From: Pseudomonas koreensis
GTDB taxonomy: Bacteria > Pseudomonadota > Gammaproteobacteria > Pseudomonadales > Pseudomonadaceae
Assembly: GCF_012986595.1 (NCBI RefSeq)
Contig: NZ_JAAQYM010000008.1
Location: 336,232 to 400,231 of the forward strand
DNA length: 64,000 bases
Direction of reading: 5' to 3'
The notes beneath the pieces were generated by a model. The model was not told where the DNA came from and ran no database searches. It saw only the letters and a list, made by a program, of their open reading frames with translations. This document shows positions 1 through 8,594 of the stretch, piece by piece. Positions within the stretch are counted from its first letter, which is position 1; every line of letters starts with the position of its first letter. A program made the position numbers and the translations under genes.

Positions 1-2
1 TC

Positions 3-53
3 GATGACAAGACCTTTGCCAGTGTTCGGGTAACCCCCGGCCTGGCCCGTTGA
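3..53 (+). CDS. 3' end of an upstream gene (partial)
   Basis: Frame 3 is open from the window edge to a TGA at 51-53 and ends in ...SVRVTPGLAR. The next gene starts 14 bases further on with its ribosome binding site (GAAGAGGAG) overlapping this stop, which suggests one operon. The product cannot be identified from 16 residues. Because the downstream genes are copper-delivery proteins, a multicopper oxidase is a reasonable guess, but that is inference only. Confidence 0.45.
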   Translation, partial: DDKTFASVRVTPGLAR

Positions 54-67
54 AGAGGAGTTTCGAC

Positions 68-718
68 ATGAACCGATTTGCATCCAGTGGCCTGCTGACC
101 CTGTGTCTGTTGAGCCTCGGCCTCCAACAAGCCCACGCCCATTCGGCGGACGAACACGCCGGGCACAAAGCCCCGGCCAGCAATACTCAGGAACACGCTC
201 AGGTGAAGTTCGCCAACGTGCCACTGCTCGATCAGAACGGCAAAACCGTGCGCCTTGAACAAGACCTGGTGCAGGGCAAAATCGTCGTCATGAGCTTTAT
301 CTACACCAGTTGCACCACGGTGTGCCCGGTGGTCTCGTCGATCATGGGCAAGGTGCAGAAGCAGCTCGGCGCGCGGGTCGGCGAAGAAGTGCAACTGGTG
401 TCGATCAGCATCGACCCGCAGCGCGACGACCCGAAACGTCTGCAGGATTACGCGCGCACGTTCCAGCGCGGCCCGGGCTGGAGCTGGCTGACCGGCTCGC
501 CGCAGTCGATCAATGAAACCCTCAAGGGCCTCGGCAGTTTCAGTGGCGACCTGAAGAATCATCAGCCGCTGATCCTCGTCGGCGACGGCGATAGCCGGCA
601 CTGGATGCGCTACTACGGCTTCACCGATCCGGCACTGCTGGCCAAGGAAGTGGAAAAACTCAGCGGCCTGCGCACCCACGCCAAACATACCGCCATCGCC
701 ATGGAGCAACAGCCATGA
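68..718 (+). CDS. SCO1/SenC family copper chaperone
   Basis: Thioredoxin-fold SCO protein that delivers copper to cuproenzymes in the periplasm. The N-terminus is a signal peptide ending near AHA, followed by a His-rich stretch (HSADEHAGH). The copper-binding Cys pair lies in TSCTTVCP and the conserved distal His in KNHQPLILVGD. ATG at 68 is preferred over the upstream in-frame start at 50 because GAAGAGGAG lies just before it and the signal peptide begins there. It overlaps the next SCO gene by 4 bases. It probably serves an oxidase encoded just upstream of the window or the multicopper oxidase at 23.7 kb. Confidence 0.88.
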   Translation: MNRFASSGLLTLCLLSLGLQQAHAHSADEHAGHKAPASNTQEHAQVKFANVPLLDQNGKTVRLEQDLVQGKIVVMSFIYTSCTTVCPVVSSIMGKVQKQLGARVGEEVQLVSISIDPQRDDPKRLQDYARTFQRGPGWSWLTGSPQSINETLKGLGSFSGDLKNHQPLILVGDGDSRHWMRYYGFTDPALLAKEVEKLSGLRTHAKHTAIAMEQQP

Positions 719-1335
719 GACTGCTCGACTGGATCTCCCTGACCGTGTGTTTCTGGCTTCTCGGTAACGTCGCGTTCGCTCACGAAGGCCATGTCTCTGA
801 GCCGCCCACCGTGGTTGCCGCTGCTCCGGCCAAAGGCACTCACGACGCGAAAACCTGGTTCACCGACACGCCGTTGCAGGATCAAAACGGTGAAACCCTG
901 CGCTTCTACAGCGACGCACTGCAAAATCGCATAGTGCTGCTCAACGTGATTTTCACCAGTTGCAACGATGCCTGCCCGCTGATCACCCGCAAGCTCAAGG
1001 AAGTCCGCGAACTGCTGGGCGACAAGGCGCAGGACATCACCTTCATTTCCCTTACCAGTGACCCGCTGCGCGACACGCCAGCGGTGCTCAAGGCTTACAC
1101 CTTGAAGCAGGGTTCCGATGACCCTCATTGGCTTTTTCTTACCGGCGACAAAGCGCAGATGGACCTGGTATTGAGCCGCATTGGCCAGATCGTGCCGACG
1201 CCCGAGCAACACTCCACGCAGTTGATCGTCGGCGATGTCGCCAATAAACGCTGGAGCAAAATCCGTCCCGACGCCCCGGCCGCCGCTATTGCCCAGCGCC
1301 TGCAGTTGCTGACAATGCCCGTGGCTGGCCGTTGA
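715..1335 (+). CDS. SCO1/SenC family protein (second copy)
   Basis: A second SCO-type thioredoxin-fold protein, translationally coupled to the first (ATGA overlap). The signal peptide ends around AFA, followed by HEGH, a possible metal-binding start of the mature chain. The Cys pair is in TSCNDACP and the distal His in EQHSTQLIVGD, so all three copper ligands are present. It is clearly diverged from the first copy, which argues for different partners (for example a reductant and a chaperone) rather than a recent duplication. Role in copper delivery is inferred from the family. Confidence 0.87.
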   Translation: MRLLDWISLTVCFWLLGNVAFAHEGHVSEPPTVVAAAPAKGTHDAKTWFTDTPLQDQNGETLRFYSDALQNRIVLLNVIFTSCNDACPLITRKLKEVRELLGDKAQDITFISLTSDPLRDTPAVLKAYTLKQGSDDPHWLFLTGDKAQMDLVLSRIGQIVPTPEQHSTQLIVGDVANKRWSKIRPDAPAAAIAQRLQLLTMPVAGR

Positions 1336-1344
1336 GTCCGCGCC

Positions 1345-2895
1345 ATGAACCTGAGCCGCGTCCTCGCCCTGATCCTGCTCGCCGGCGTCAGCCTGGGTGC
1401 GGGCGCTGCACCGCTGACCCCTGAAGAGGCGGCGGGAAAACGCTTGTACCGCCAAGGCTTGTCGGCCAGTGGCGAAGCGATCATGGCGCGAGTTGGCGCG
1501 GCGGATGTGTTGCTGCCGGCGACCCGTCTGCCGTGTGCCAATTGCCATGGCGCCGATGGTCTCGGCCGACCTGAAGGTGGCGTGCGTCCCCCTGAATTGA
1601 ACTGGGCGCGACTGACCAGCACCTACGGCCAGCAACAGGTCAACGGCCGCAGCTATCCGGCCTACAGCGAGAGCAGTCTGGCCACGGCTATCGAGCAGGG
1701 CCGCGACCCCGGCCACAATCGCCTCGACCCGAGCATGCCGCGCTTTCTGCTGTCGATGAAAGATCAGCGCAACCTCACCGCCTATCTCAAACGCCTCGCC
1801 GATGAGCGCGACCCCGGCCTTGACGCCGAGACTTTGCACCTCGGCACCTTGCTGCCCAGCCAAGGTCCGCTGGCCGAGGAGGGCGCGACGGTGGCGGCGG
1901 TACTCAACGGCAGTGTGGCGCGGATCAATCAGGCCGGCGGCATACATGGCCGGCAACTGCGCCTGACGGTGATCGATCCCGGCCCGGACCGCGCCAGTGC
2001 CGAGCAAGCCTTGCAGCAGTTGATCGAGCAGGAGCAGGTGTTCGCCCTGATCGCACCGCTGGCACCAGCTCTCGACAGCGAACTCGGGTCGCGCCTGGAA
2101 AAGGCCGGTGTGCCGCTGATAGGACCGATGTCGATCCTCGGCAGCCTGCAAGCCAGTCCGCAGATCTTCGAGCCATTGCCCGGCTTGCGTGAGCAGTTGA
2201 TCGCGCTGGCCGATTACGCCACGGCGAGTTTGCGCGTGCTGCAAGGGCCGACGCTGATTGCCTATCCCGATGACCCGGCACAAACGCTGGCCGCGCAAAA
2301 CCTCGGCCAGTACTTGCAGGATCACGGCTGGCAAAAAGTCCATCTGCAAGCCTACGACTCTACGGCGGATGGGTTGCCGTTAGGCTCGCGATCGGTGTTC
2401 TATCTGGGCAATGGCGGCGGCTTCAGTCGGCTGGCGACGCGGCTGCAAAGCGCCGGGCAAGTGCCTTACCTGTTTGCCGCCTCCAGCCAGGTGGCCGGCG
2501 ATCTGCTGCAAGTTCCCGACGGCTTCACCCGAAGGGTGTTCCTCGCCTATCCGTTCGTGCCCAGCGACTGGACCCAGGCCGGGCGCATGGCCCTGACCTT
2601 GTTGCGCGAAGGTCAAGGTCTCGGTGCTCAGCACGCGGTGCTGCAAGTCGGCGCCTACGCCTCGATGTTGCTGCTCAGCGAAGGCATGAAGCAGGCCGGC
2701 CGCGACGCTAGCCGCGAGAAACTGGTGGCGGCGCTGGAAGGCCTGCACGACTTCGACACCGGCTTGACCCCGCGCCTGAGTTTCGGCCCCGGCCGACGCC
2801 TGGGTTTGAGCGGCGCGCATGTGGTTACCGTGGATTTGCCCGATCAGCGTTTCTATCTGGTCGCACCCTATAAACCGATTTTTGCCAGCCCCTGA
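1345..2895 (+). CDS. Cytochrome c fused to a periplasmic ligand-binding protein
   Basis: Exported 516-residue protein. After a signal peptide (GAGA/AP), a class I cytochrome c domain covers about residues 25-150, with haem motif CANCH at 64-68 and a candidate Met ligand in SMPRFLLSM. From about residue 165 the rest resembles the LivJ/amino-acid-binding fold of ABC receptors (LGTLLPSQGPLAEEG, HGRQLRLTVID, FALIAPLAP, VPLIGPMSILGS). No transporter genes are nearby, so the binding domain may sense or present a ligand to the haem rather than feed an importer. It lies 9 bases after the SCO pair and 15 before the next gene, so is part of the same operon. Confidence 0.82.
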   Translation: MNLSRVLALILLAGVSLGAGAAPLTPEEAAGKRLYRQGLSASGEAIMARVGAADVLLPATRLPCANCHGADGLGRPEGGVRPPELNWARLTSTYGQQQVNGRSYPAYSESSLATAIEQGRDPGHNRLDPSMPRFLLSMKDQRNLTAYLKRLADERDPGLDAETLHLGTLLPSQGPLAEEGATVAAVLNGSVARINQAGGIHGRQLRLTVIDPGPDRASAEQALQQLIEQEQVFALIAPLAPALDSELGSRLEKAGVPLIGPMSILGSLQASPQIFEPLPGLREQLIALADYATASLRVLQGPTLIAYPDDPAQTLAAQNLGQYLQDHGWQKVHLQAYDSTADGLPLGSRSVFYLGNGGGFSRLATRLQSAGQVPYLFAASSQVAGDLLQVPDGFTRRVFLAYPFVPSDWTQAGRMALTLLREGQGLGAQHAVLQVGAYASMLLLSEGMKQAGRDASREKLVAALEGLHDFDTGLTPRLSFGPGRRLGLSGAHVVTVDLPDQRFYLVAPYKPIFASP

Positions 2896-2910
2896 ACGGA
2901 GGGCCCGATC

Positions 2911-3672
2911 ATGAAACGCATAACGCTGATCTTGCTGCTGACTTGCTGGCTGCCGCTGGCGTGGGCGAATAACGAACCGGCCGTGGCGCGGGTCAATGGC
3001 AAGGAGATTTCCGGATTTCGCTTCGAGCGCTTCTTCGCCGAATACCTGGAAGATCAGGGCCGCGCGGTGGCGAGCATTCGCAGTCCCAAGGCCTACAAGG
3101 AACTGCGGCAGGCGGCGCTGCAAATGCTGATCGACAAAGAATTGCTGTGGCAGGAATCGCAGAAGCGCGGTCGGCAGATCGACGAACAAGCGCTGCGTCA
3201 GCAGATCGAGCAAACCCGCATGGCCATCGGCGGCGCGGATAAATTCCTTCGTCGATTGCAGGATGCCGGTTTCGATGAGGCGTCGTTCACCGAGTACACC
3301 CGCCGCGAACTGGCGGCGCAGCAGATGTTCGCCGAACTGATCCGCGCCAACACCTTGCAGCCTCGGCACCTGTTGATGCGCGTGCCCGCGCAAGCGGATG
3401 CAGTCACAGTTGCTGCAGCGCGTCTACGCTTGATGCAAATGCGCGCCGCGATTGTCAGCGGGGCGACGTTTGCCAGCGCTCCGGTGCGTTCACCGTTCGG
3501 CTGGCATGTGATTTATTTGCCGAACCACTTGGAGGCTGCCGATGTCCCAGATTTGCAGGGGCTGGACACAGTCAGGGCGCAGCTCGCCCGACAGCAACAG
3601 ACCCAGGCTCGTCGTCAGGTACTCGCGCAATTACGGGTGCAGAACAGGATCGAACGAATTGACGACGACTGA
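2911..3672 (+). CDS. SurA/PpiC-like periplasmic chaperone with a shortened parvulin domain
   Basis: 253-residue exported protein (signal peptide ending WA/N). Residues 25-150 look like a SurA-type N-terminal chaperone domain (VARVNGKEIS, MLIDKELLWQESQKRG). The C-terminal part starts like a parvulin domain (RHLLMRV) and ends like one (PVRSPFGWHVIYL), but the central segment that normally links an ...SGADFAELA-like helix to the closing strand is missing: the text runs directly from SGATFAS to APVRSPFGW. Prolyl isomerase activity is therefore unlikely; a folding chaperone for an exported partner of this operon is the better guess. GGAGGG precedes the ATG. Confidence 0.8.
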   Translation: MKRITLILLLTCWLPLAWANNEPAVARVNGKEISGFRFERFFAEYLEDQGRAVASIRSPKAYKELRQAALQMLIDKELLWQESQKRGRQIDEQALRQQIEQTRMAIGGADKFLRRLQDAGFDEASFTEYTRRELAAQQMFAELIRANTLQPRHLLMRVPAQADAVTVAAARLRLMQMRAAIVSGATFASAPVRSPFGWHVIYLPNHLEAADVPDLQGLDTVRAQLARQQQTQARRQVLAQLRVQNRIERIDDD

Positions 3673-3675
3673 AGG

Positions 3676-3738
3676 TTCCCCCCCAATAGTGGGGAATGGC
3701 TTCGATGCCCATTCAGGTGCTTCCCCGTTTCTGGGGAA
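3676..3738 (+). promoter_or_regulatory. Two TTCCCC-N6-GGGGAA inverted repeats (putative activator sites)
   Basis: Site 1 has CCCC at 3681-3684, a six-base spacer and GGGGAA at 3691-3696, preceded by TTCCC. Site 2 at 3721-3738 is a perfect TTCCCC-N6-GGGGAA palindrome. They lie about 124 and 82 bp upstream of a sigma-54-like -24 element, the usual range for NtrC-type enhancer sites. The same motif occurs at 21704 and, degenerate, at 23592. The likely binder is the MnxR-like activator encoded at 29201; this is inference. Confidence 0.55.
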
Positions 3739-3811
3739 CGGGGTGCCGGGACGAGCGGGCATTGTCATTAAATTCAAGGACATGAAGACATAAAATTACC
3801 GGCGCTCAGCC

Positions 3812-3827
3812 TGGCATGAAGTGTGCG
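3812..3827 (+). promoter_or_regulatory. Putative sigma-54 promoter of the secretion/curli operon
   Basis: TGGCAT-N5-GTGCG keeps the essential GG and GC at 12-base spacing of the TGGCAC-N5-TTGCA consensus, although the -12 box is imperfect. It is followed by about 65 bases of leader before the TTG start at 3892, and two palindromic enhancer-like sites lie upstream. Confidence 0.5.
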
Positions 3828-3891
3828 TTACCCCTGGTAAGGCGCACTCTCAGGGCGGGGTCATCGGACCTGCTGTTTCAAGGAGTCGACC

Positions 3892-4422
3892 TTGGTTAAC
3901 AAAGTACTGGTTGTCGAAGACGAACAGCTGCTCGCGCAAAACCTTCAGAATTATCTGTCGGCGCAGGCGCTGGACGTCACGATTGCACATGACGGAGCGA
4001 CGGCTATCGGTTTGGCCGAAACCTTTGCCCCCGACGTGCTGGTGTTCGATTACCGCTTGCCTGATATGGAAGGCTTTGAGGTGCTCGACGCGGTCCGCCA
4101 GAACAGGACGTGCCATTTTGTGCTGATAACGGGTCACCCGACCGCCGAAGTCTGTGAGCGGGCGCGGCAACTGGGGGTCAGCCACATCCTGTTCAAACCG
4201 TTTCCCTTGGCGGAACTGGCGCGGGCGGTCTGCGACCTTCTGGGCATCAAGCGCGAAGCGAAACCCGGTGCGAGCCCTTCCGAAGGGTTTGTCGAACGAC
4301 GCCAGAGCAGGACCGAGAGCTTCCCGTTGCAGTTGTACGATGGCAGTTGGGTGTTGGCGGATCGGCGACGACAGTCGCACGCCATGGCACCGGACGACGA
4401 TCAAATGCTCACCGGGGAGTAA
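3892..4422 (+). CDS. Stand-alone response-regulator receiver protein
   Basis: 176 residues with a TTG start chosen because AAGGAG lies 6 bases upstream; no ATG fits the receiver domain start. Residues 3-120 are a CheY-like receiver: acidic pair E9-D10, phospho-acceptor D53 in VFDYRLPD, Thr in LITG, and Lys 102 in FKPF. The C-terminal 55 residues are polar and show no DNA-binding or enzymatic domain. Its receiver resembles that of the activator at 29201 (VEDEQLLAQNLQNYL versus VEDDELLAENIQTYL), so the same sensor kinases may phosphorylate it. It heads the secretion operon and may control assembly at protein level. Confidence 0.85.
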   Translation: MVNKVLVVEDEQLLAQNLQNYLSAQALDVTIAHDGATAIGLAETFAPDVLVFDYRLPDMEGFEVLDAVRQNRTCHFVLITGHPTAEVCERARQLGVSHILFKPFPLAELARAVCDLLGIKREAKPGASPSEGFVERRQSRTESFPLQLYDGSWVLADRRRQSHAMAPDDDQMLTGE

Positions 4423-4503
4423 TGGCGCGATCAGACGTTCCGGCACTTGCCGCCAAGGTTTGCCGCGCCGACAGGGCTCTGAGCCCCGGTTGGAGAGCAA
4501 GCC

Positions 4504-6210
4504 ATGGAACGTCTGTCCGTTGTCGTCGAACCGCTGCCGGCCGCAAGTGCCCCCGAGCGCTTTTCCAGTGAGCAGCTGGCCCAGGCCCGGGCGCGGGCCG
4601 CCACTTCTGGCGAACGCGTACTTGAAGCCCTCGGCGTGCTCTGTGAACTGGCGCCGATGCCGTTCATTCACACCCTCGGCGCCACCCTGCATTACCCGGT
4701 GCTCGACACCGACAGCCTGTTTCAAGCGACGCCGGTATTCGACCGGGTCACCCTCGCACAATGCCTGAAACGTGAATTCATCCTGCTGCGCCACAATGAC
4801 GAGGTCATCGGAGTATTCGCCGACCCCTTCGACCCGGCGCGCCTGGCCTGGATCGACGATTGCCTGCACGGTGCACCGCTACATCTGGTCCATGCCGATG
4901 ACCTCAAGGCCTATCTGGCCCGCCACGAAGAAAGCTTCCACGCCGTTGAATCACTGAACGCCCAGGGCGACACCCACAACGAAATCGACACCCTGCAAAG
5001 CCTGTCGCTGACCAGCATCAGCGAAGACGCCAGCAGCGTGGTGAAACTGGTCAACTCGACCTTGTATGACGCGCTGAAAATGCACGCCAGCGACATCCAC
5101 CTCGGCACCACCGGCCACGGTCTGGTGATCAAGTACCGCATCGACGGCGTACTCAACAACATCAGCAAAGTCCAGGGCAACGAGTTCGCCGAGCAGGTGA
5201 TTTCGCGGGTCAAGGTCATGGCTGAACTGGATATCGGCGAGAAACGCGTGCCGCAGGACGGGCGCTTCAAGATTGGCATCAGCGGTCGTCAGATCGATTT
5301 TCGCGTATCGATCATGCCGAGCATCTTCGGCGAAGACGCGGTACTCCGTGTGCTCGACAAACAGGATCTGGCCGACAAGGTCTGCGGCGTGCAATTGCAG
5401 GCGCTGGGCTTTGAAGACGAAACCCTGCGCCAGTTGCGCCGCCTTGCCGCCGAACCCTACGGCATGGTGCTGGTGACCGGCCCGACAGGCAGCGGCAAAA
5501 CCACCACGCTGTACGCGATGATCACCGAGATCAACCACGGCGTGGACAAGATCATCACCATCGAAGACCCGGTTGAATATCAACTGCCGGGGGTCCTGCA
5601 AATCCCGGTCAATGAGAAAAAAGGCCTGACCTTCGCCCGCGGCCTGCGCTCGATCCTGCGCCACGACCCGGACAAGATCATGGTCGGCGAAATCCGTGAC
5701 CCGGACACCGCGCAGATCGCCGTGCAATCGGCGCTCACCGGCCATTTGGTGTTCACCACCATCCACGCCAACAACGTCTTCGACGTGATCGGCCGCTTCA
5801 CCCAAATGGAAATCGACCCCTACAGCCTGGTCTCGGCGCTCAACGCGATTCTCGCTCAGCGCCTGATTCGTTTGGTATGCAGCAGTTGCAGCGCACCGGT
5901 CAATCCGAGCGATGAAGAACTGCGCGCCTCGGGCCTCGATCCACAGAAAGTCGATCACTACCACTTCGTCCACGGCAAGGGCTGCGGCCACTGCCGGGGC
6001 AGCGGTTATCGCGGGCGCACGGCGATTGCCGAGCTGCTGCACCTCGATGACGAGTTGCGCCAGATGATCGTCGAGCGCCAACCGATCACCCAGATCAAAG
6101 CCCTGGCCTGTGCCCGTGGTTTGCGCCTGCTGCGCGAATCGGCGCTGGAGCTGGTGGAACAAGGTCGCACCACGTTGGAGGAGATCAATCGTGTCACTTT
6201 TATCTCGTGA
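4504..6210 (+). CDS. gspE: Type II secretion/type IV pilus assembly ATPase
   Basis: 568-residue GspE/PilB/MshE-type hexameric ATPase that powers pseudopilus assembly at the inner membrane. An MshE-N-like domain occupies residues 10-150. Walker A GPTGSGKTTT lies at about 326-335, the Asp-box and Walker B (MVGEIRDPDTA) at about 392-402, and a His box in TGHLVFTTIHANN. The zinc tetracysteine CSSC...CGHC of secretion ATPases is at about 459-497. The gene sits 81 bases after the receiver gene and overlaps the next gene by 20 bases. Confidence 0.93.
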   Translation: MERLSVVVEPLPAASAPERFSSEQLAQARARAATSGERVLEALGVLCELAPMPFIHTLGATLHYPVLDTDSLFQATPVFDRVTLAQCLKREFILLRHNDEVIGVFADPFDPARLAWIDDCLHGAPLHLVHADDLKAYLARHEESFHAVESLNAQGDTHNEIDTLQSLSLTSISEDASSVVKLVNSTLYDALKMHASDIHLGTTGHGLVIKYRIDGVLNNISKVQGNEFAEQVISRVKVMAELDIGEKRVPQDGRFKIGISGRQIDFRVSIMPSIFGEDAVLRVLDKQDLADKVCGVQLQALGFEDETLRQLRRLAAEPYGMVLVTGPTGSGKTTTLYAMITEINHGVDKIITIEDPVEYQLPGVLQIPVNEKKGLTFARGLRSILRHDPDKIMVGEIRDPDTAQIAVQSALTGHLVFTTIHANNVFDVIGRFTQMEIDPYSLVSALNAILAQRLIRLVCSSCSAPVNPSDEELRASGLDPQKVDHYHFVHGKGCGHCRGSGYRGRTAIAELLHLDDELRQMIVERQPITQIKALACARGLRLLRESALELVEQGRTTLEEINRVTFIS

Positions 6211-6994
6211 GCGTTTTGTCGCCGTGCTCGGCGCCAGCGGTGTCGGCCTTGGTCAGCGGCGCGGCAGCGACACCTTGTGGCTGGGCAGCGTCGGTTACAT
6301 CGACGAAGGCTTCCAGAGCTACGCGGTGGCGCTGGACACCCTCGATCGCCTGCTCGGTGAACATGCCCGTGCCGGTGCCGAATTGAGCGTGGTCATCTCC
6401 GGGCATTTCAGCCGCTTCTGCCTGGTGCCGTGGAGCGCGCAGATCAGCAGTCCTGAAGAACTGCGCGGCTTTGCTCAGCTGTGTTTTGAAGACCTGTTTG
6501 GTGCACCGACCCAGCCGTGGAGTCTGGTGTTGTCCGCTGAGCCTGGCGGTTACGACCGCATCGCCAGCGCCTTGCCGCAAGACTTGCTCGAACGCCTGCG
6601 CACGCTGGTGAGCGGTCGCGGTTTGCTTCTGCGCTCAGTACAGCCGTATCTGATGGCGGCGTTCAACCGCTTCGACAAAAGCCTCGACGCCGGCGACTTC
6701 CTGTTCGTCGTCGCCGAGCCGCAACGCAGTGTGTTGTTGCTGGCAAGGGAAGGGCGCTGGGCCGGCGTGCGTTCGGTGGGTGGCAGCGACAGCGATGTGG
6801 CACTCAGCGCATTGATCGGTCGCGAACGGCAGCTGCAAGCTTCGACCAGCGAACGCGCCTTCAACGTTTATCTGCATGCACCGGCGCGCCTGGATGGGCA
6901 TCCGGACGTGGCGGGGGTGCAACTGCGCACCCTTGAAGACGACGCGATGACCGTGCGTGACGGCTTGTACGTCATGTCCCGGGCGGTGGCCTGA
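6191..6994 (+). CDS. PilM/GspL-like assembly protein
   Basis: 267 residues from a GTG start at 6191, chosen because GGAGGAG lies 7 bases upstream; the frame upstream is a shadow of gspE. The position between the ATPase and a PilN-like gene, plus the alternating strands typical of actin-like folds (FLFVVAEPQRSVLLLAREG), suggests a PilM- or MshI-like cytoplasmic subunit that couples the ATPase to the membrane platform. No clear nucleotide-binding motif is visible and no membrane segment is present. Sequence divergence is high, so the assignment rests mainly on context. Confidence 0.6.
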   Translation: MSLLSRERFVAVLGASGVGLGQRRGSDTLWLGSVGYIDEGFQSYAVALDTLDRLLGEHARAGAELSVVISGHFSRFCLVPWSAQISSPEELRGFAQLCFEDLFGAPTQPWSLVLSAEPGGYDRIASALPQDLLERLRTLVSGRGLLLRSVQPYLMAAFNRFDKSLDAGDFLFVVAEPQRSVLLLAREGRWAGVRSVGGSDSDVALSALIGRERQLQASTSERAFNVYLHAPARLDGHPDVAGVQLRTLEDDAMTVRDGLYVMSRAVA

Positions 6995-6995
6995 C

Positions 6996-7541
6996 ATGCG
7001 CGCGCTCAATCTCGATTTTCAGCCACGCCCACGTTCCGGCCCGTTGGGCTGGAGCCTGCTCGGCGGCGGTGTGCTGCTGGCGCTGCTGTGCTTCAGCGTG
7101 CAACAGCACCTCGACGCGCACACCGAACAGCAACAAGGTCACCTGCAAATTACCCAGCGTCAGCTCACCGGCGACAGCGGTGGCAAGTCCACCCTGAGCC
7201 CGGCGGAAACCCGCGAACAGGCGCAAAACCTCGCTGAGATGCGCAAGGTCTCGCAGCAGTTGCGCCGGCCGTGGGAACGCCTGTTCGTAATGCTCGAAGC
7301 GATGCCGCGCGATGACGTCGCGCTACTGACCCTGACCCCGGATGCGCGCAAAGGCCAGGTACGCATCAGCGCTGAAGCACGTGATCTGCAAGCGATGCTC
7401 GACTTCCACAAGCGTCTGGAAGCCAGCGACGAGCTGTCGGACGTCTCGCTGCTGAGCCACGAGATCGTCGTCAAATCGCCGGAGCAACCGGTGCAATTCA
7501 ACCTGTCGGCGACTTGGGAGATTGGCGATGCGAATCCCTAG
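6996..7541 (+). CDS. PilN-like inner-membrane assembly protein
   Basis: 181 residues. A short cytoplasmic stretch with LNLDFQ (the PilN-type NL(I)NLLP-like start) precedes a single membrane helix (about residues 19-36, LGWSLLGGGVLLALLCFSV), then a coiled-coil and a ferredoxin-like periplasmic domain. This is the architecture of PilN and of the C-terminal half of GspL. It starts 1 base after the preceding stop and overlaps the next gene by 14 bases, so is tightly coupled. Confidence 0.72.
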   Translation: MRALNLDFQPRPRSGPLGWSLLGGGVLLALLCFSVQQHLDAHTEQQQGHLQITQRQLTGDSGGKSTLSPAETREQAQNLAEMRKVSQQLRRPWERLFVMLEAMPRDDVALLTLTPDARKGQVRISAEARDLQAMLDFHKRLEASDELSDVSLLSHEIVVKSPEQPVQFNLSATWEIGDANP

Positions 7542-8076
7542 GCTGATCGTCCACGAATACCTGCAAGGCCTCGGCGTTCCTGGCCTCGCCGGGCTGGCAT
7601 TGCTGCTGGTCGCAGCCGCTTGGGCACTCGGTGGTTTGCTGCCGGGCTGGCAATCGTTGCAGCACTTGAGCCAGCAGACTCAGGAAGCCACCGCGTACCT
7701 GGCCAAGGTTGAAGACGGCAGCATCGCGCCGCCGGTGGTCCCACAACGGCAACTCGATGACTTCCGCAACAAACTGCCGGCGCAACCGCAAGCCACCGTC
7801 GCCATCGACCGCATCTACGCTCTCGCAGCCCAGGAGCACATCACCTTGGCGCGCGGCGAATATGCCCTCGGCGTCGACCCGAAAACCCACCTGGCGCGCT
7901 ATCAGATTCTCCTGCCAGTGCGCGGCAGCTACCCGCAATTGCGCCGCTTTCTGCACGCCTTGCTCGGCCAGTTGCCGGCGGTGGTGGTAGAAGACCTGGA
8001 GTTGCAACGCAAGAAGATTGGCGACACCGACCTCAATGGCCGGATCCGTATGACCCTTTACCTGTCGAGGTCGTGA
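7528..8076 (+). CDS. PilO/GspM-like inner-membrane assembly protein
   Basis: 182 residues with one N-terminal membrane helix (about 17-38), a short coiled coil (QSLQHLSQQTQEATAYLAKVE) and a periplasmic ferredoxin-like domain (YQILLPVRGSYPQLRRFLHALL), as in PilO. ATG at 7528 is used because GGGAG lies 7 bases before it; a TTG at 7522 is an alternative. It would pair with the PilN-like protein to form the periplasmic part of the platform. Confidence 0.72.
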   Translation: MRIPRLIVHEYLQGLGVPGLAGLALLLVAAAWALGGLLPGWQSLQHLSQQTQEATAYLAKVEDGSIAPPVVPQRQLDDFRNKLPAQPQATVAIDRIYALAAQEHITLARGEYALGVDPKTHLARYQILLPVRGSYPQLRRFLHALLGQLPAVVVEDLELQRKKIGDTDLNGRIRMTLYLSRS

Positions 8077-8594
8077 TGAATACCAAGCGCGTGACAGGGT
8101 GGCTGGCGTTCTTCGGCGTGGCGGCGGCGCTGGCATGGTTGCCGGAGTATTTCTCGCCAAGTGATGACGCCGACGCCAACGAAGTGGCGGTGGCCGCCCC
8201 GGCCACAACCGCCAGCCGTGGCGCGCTGCCGGCGAGCAACGCCAAGGCCAAAGACGCGCCGATCAAGGACCTGAGCCCGGCCGGCGACCTGTTCGCCGCG
8301 AAATCCTGGAAGGCCGCGCCGACCCTGGCCACGGTTACCGAACAAGCGATCAACCCGGCCCCAGTGGTGCAAGCCCCGAGCCTGCCACCGGTGCCGTTTC
8401 AGTTCGTCGGCAGGCTGCATGACCGCAGCGACCTGCAAGTGTTTTTGCAGAACGGCGAAAAGATCTACGTCGTGCGCAACGGGGATGTGATCGACGACAC
8501 CTGGAAGATCACCGGCATTTCCGATCTGGAATTGAGCCTGGTTTACCTGCCTTTGCATTTGTCGCAGACCTTGTCTGTGGGGAGTACGCAATGA
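8076..8594 (+). CDS. PilP/GspC-like protein linking platform to secretin
   Basis: 172 residues: N-terminal signal anchor (GWLAFFGVAAALAWL), a long Ala/Pro-rich linker, then an HR-domain-like beta fold in the last 60 residues (PFQFVGRLHDRSDLQVFLQNGEKIYVVRNGDVI). This is the layout of GspC and PilP, which contact the secretin's N0 domain. The start overlaps the previous stop (TGATG) and the stop overlaps the secretin start. Similar genes are sometimes auto-labelled as 'secretion system X' components; that label carries no functional proof. Confidence 0.72.
   Translation: MNTKRVTGWLAFFGVAAALAWLPEYFSPSDDADANEVAVAAPATTASRGALPASNAKAKDAPIKDLSPAGDLFAAKSWKAAPTLATVTEQAINPAPVVQAPSLPPVPFQFVGRLHDRSDLQVFLQNGEKIYVVRNGDVIDDTWKITGISDLELSLVYLPLHLSQTLSVGSTQ

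Noticed and set aside
613..2349. Long minus-strand ORF (578 codons) opposite the SCO and cytochrome genes
   Set aside because: It is antisense to two clear families, lacks a ribosome binding site and has a composition typical of GC-rich shadow frames.
3542..3793. ORF spanning the stop of the chaperone gene and the palindromes
   Set aside because: It starts inside the preceding gene, has no ribosome binding site and covers the putative enhancer sites.
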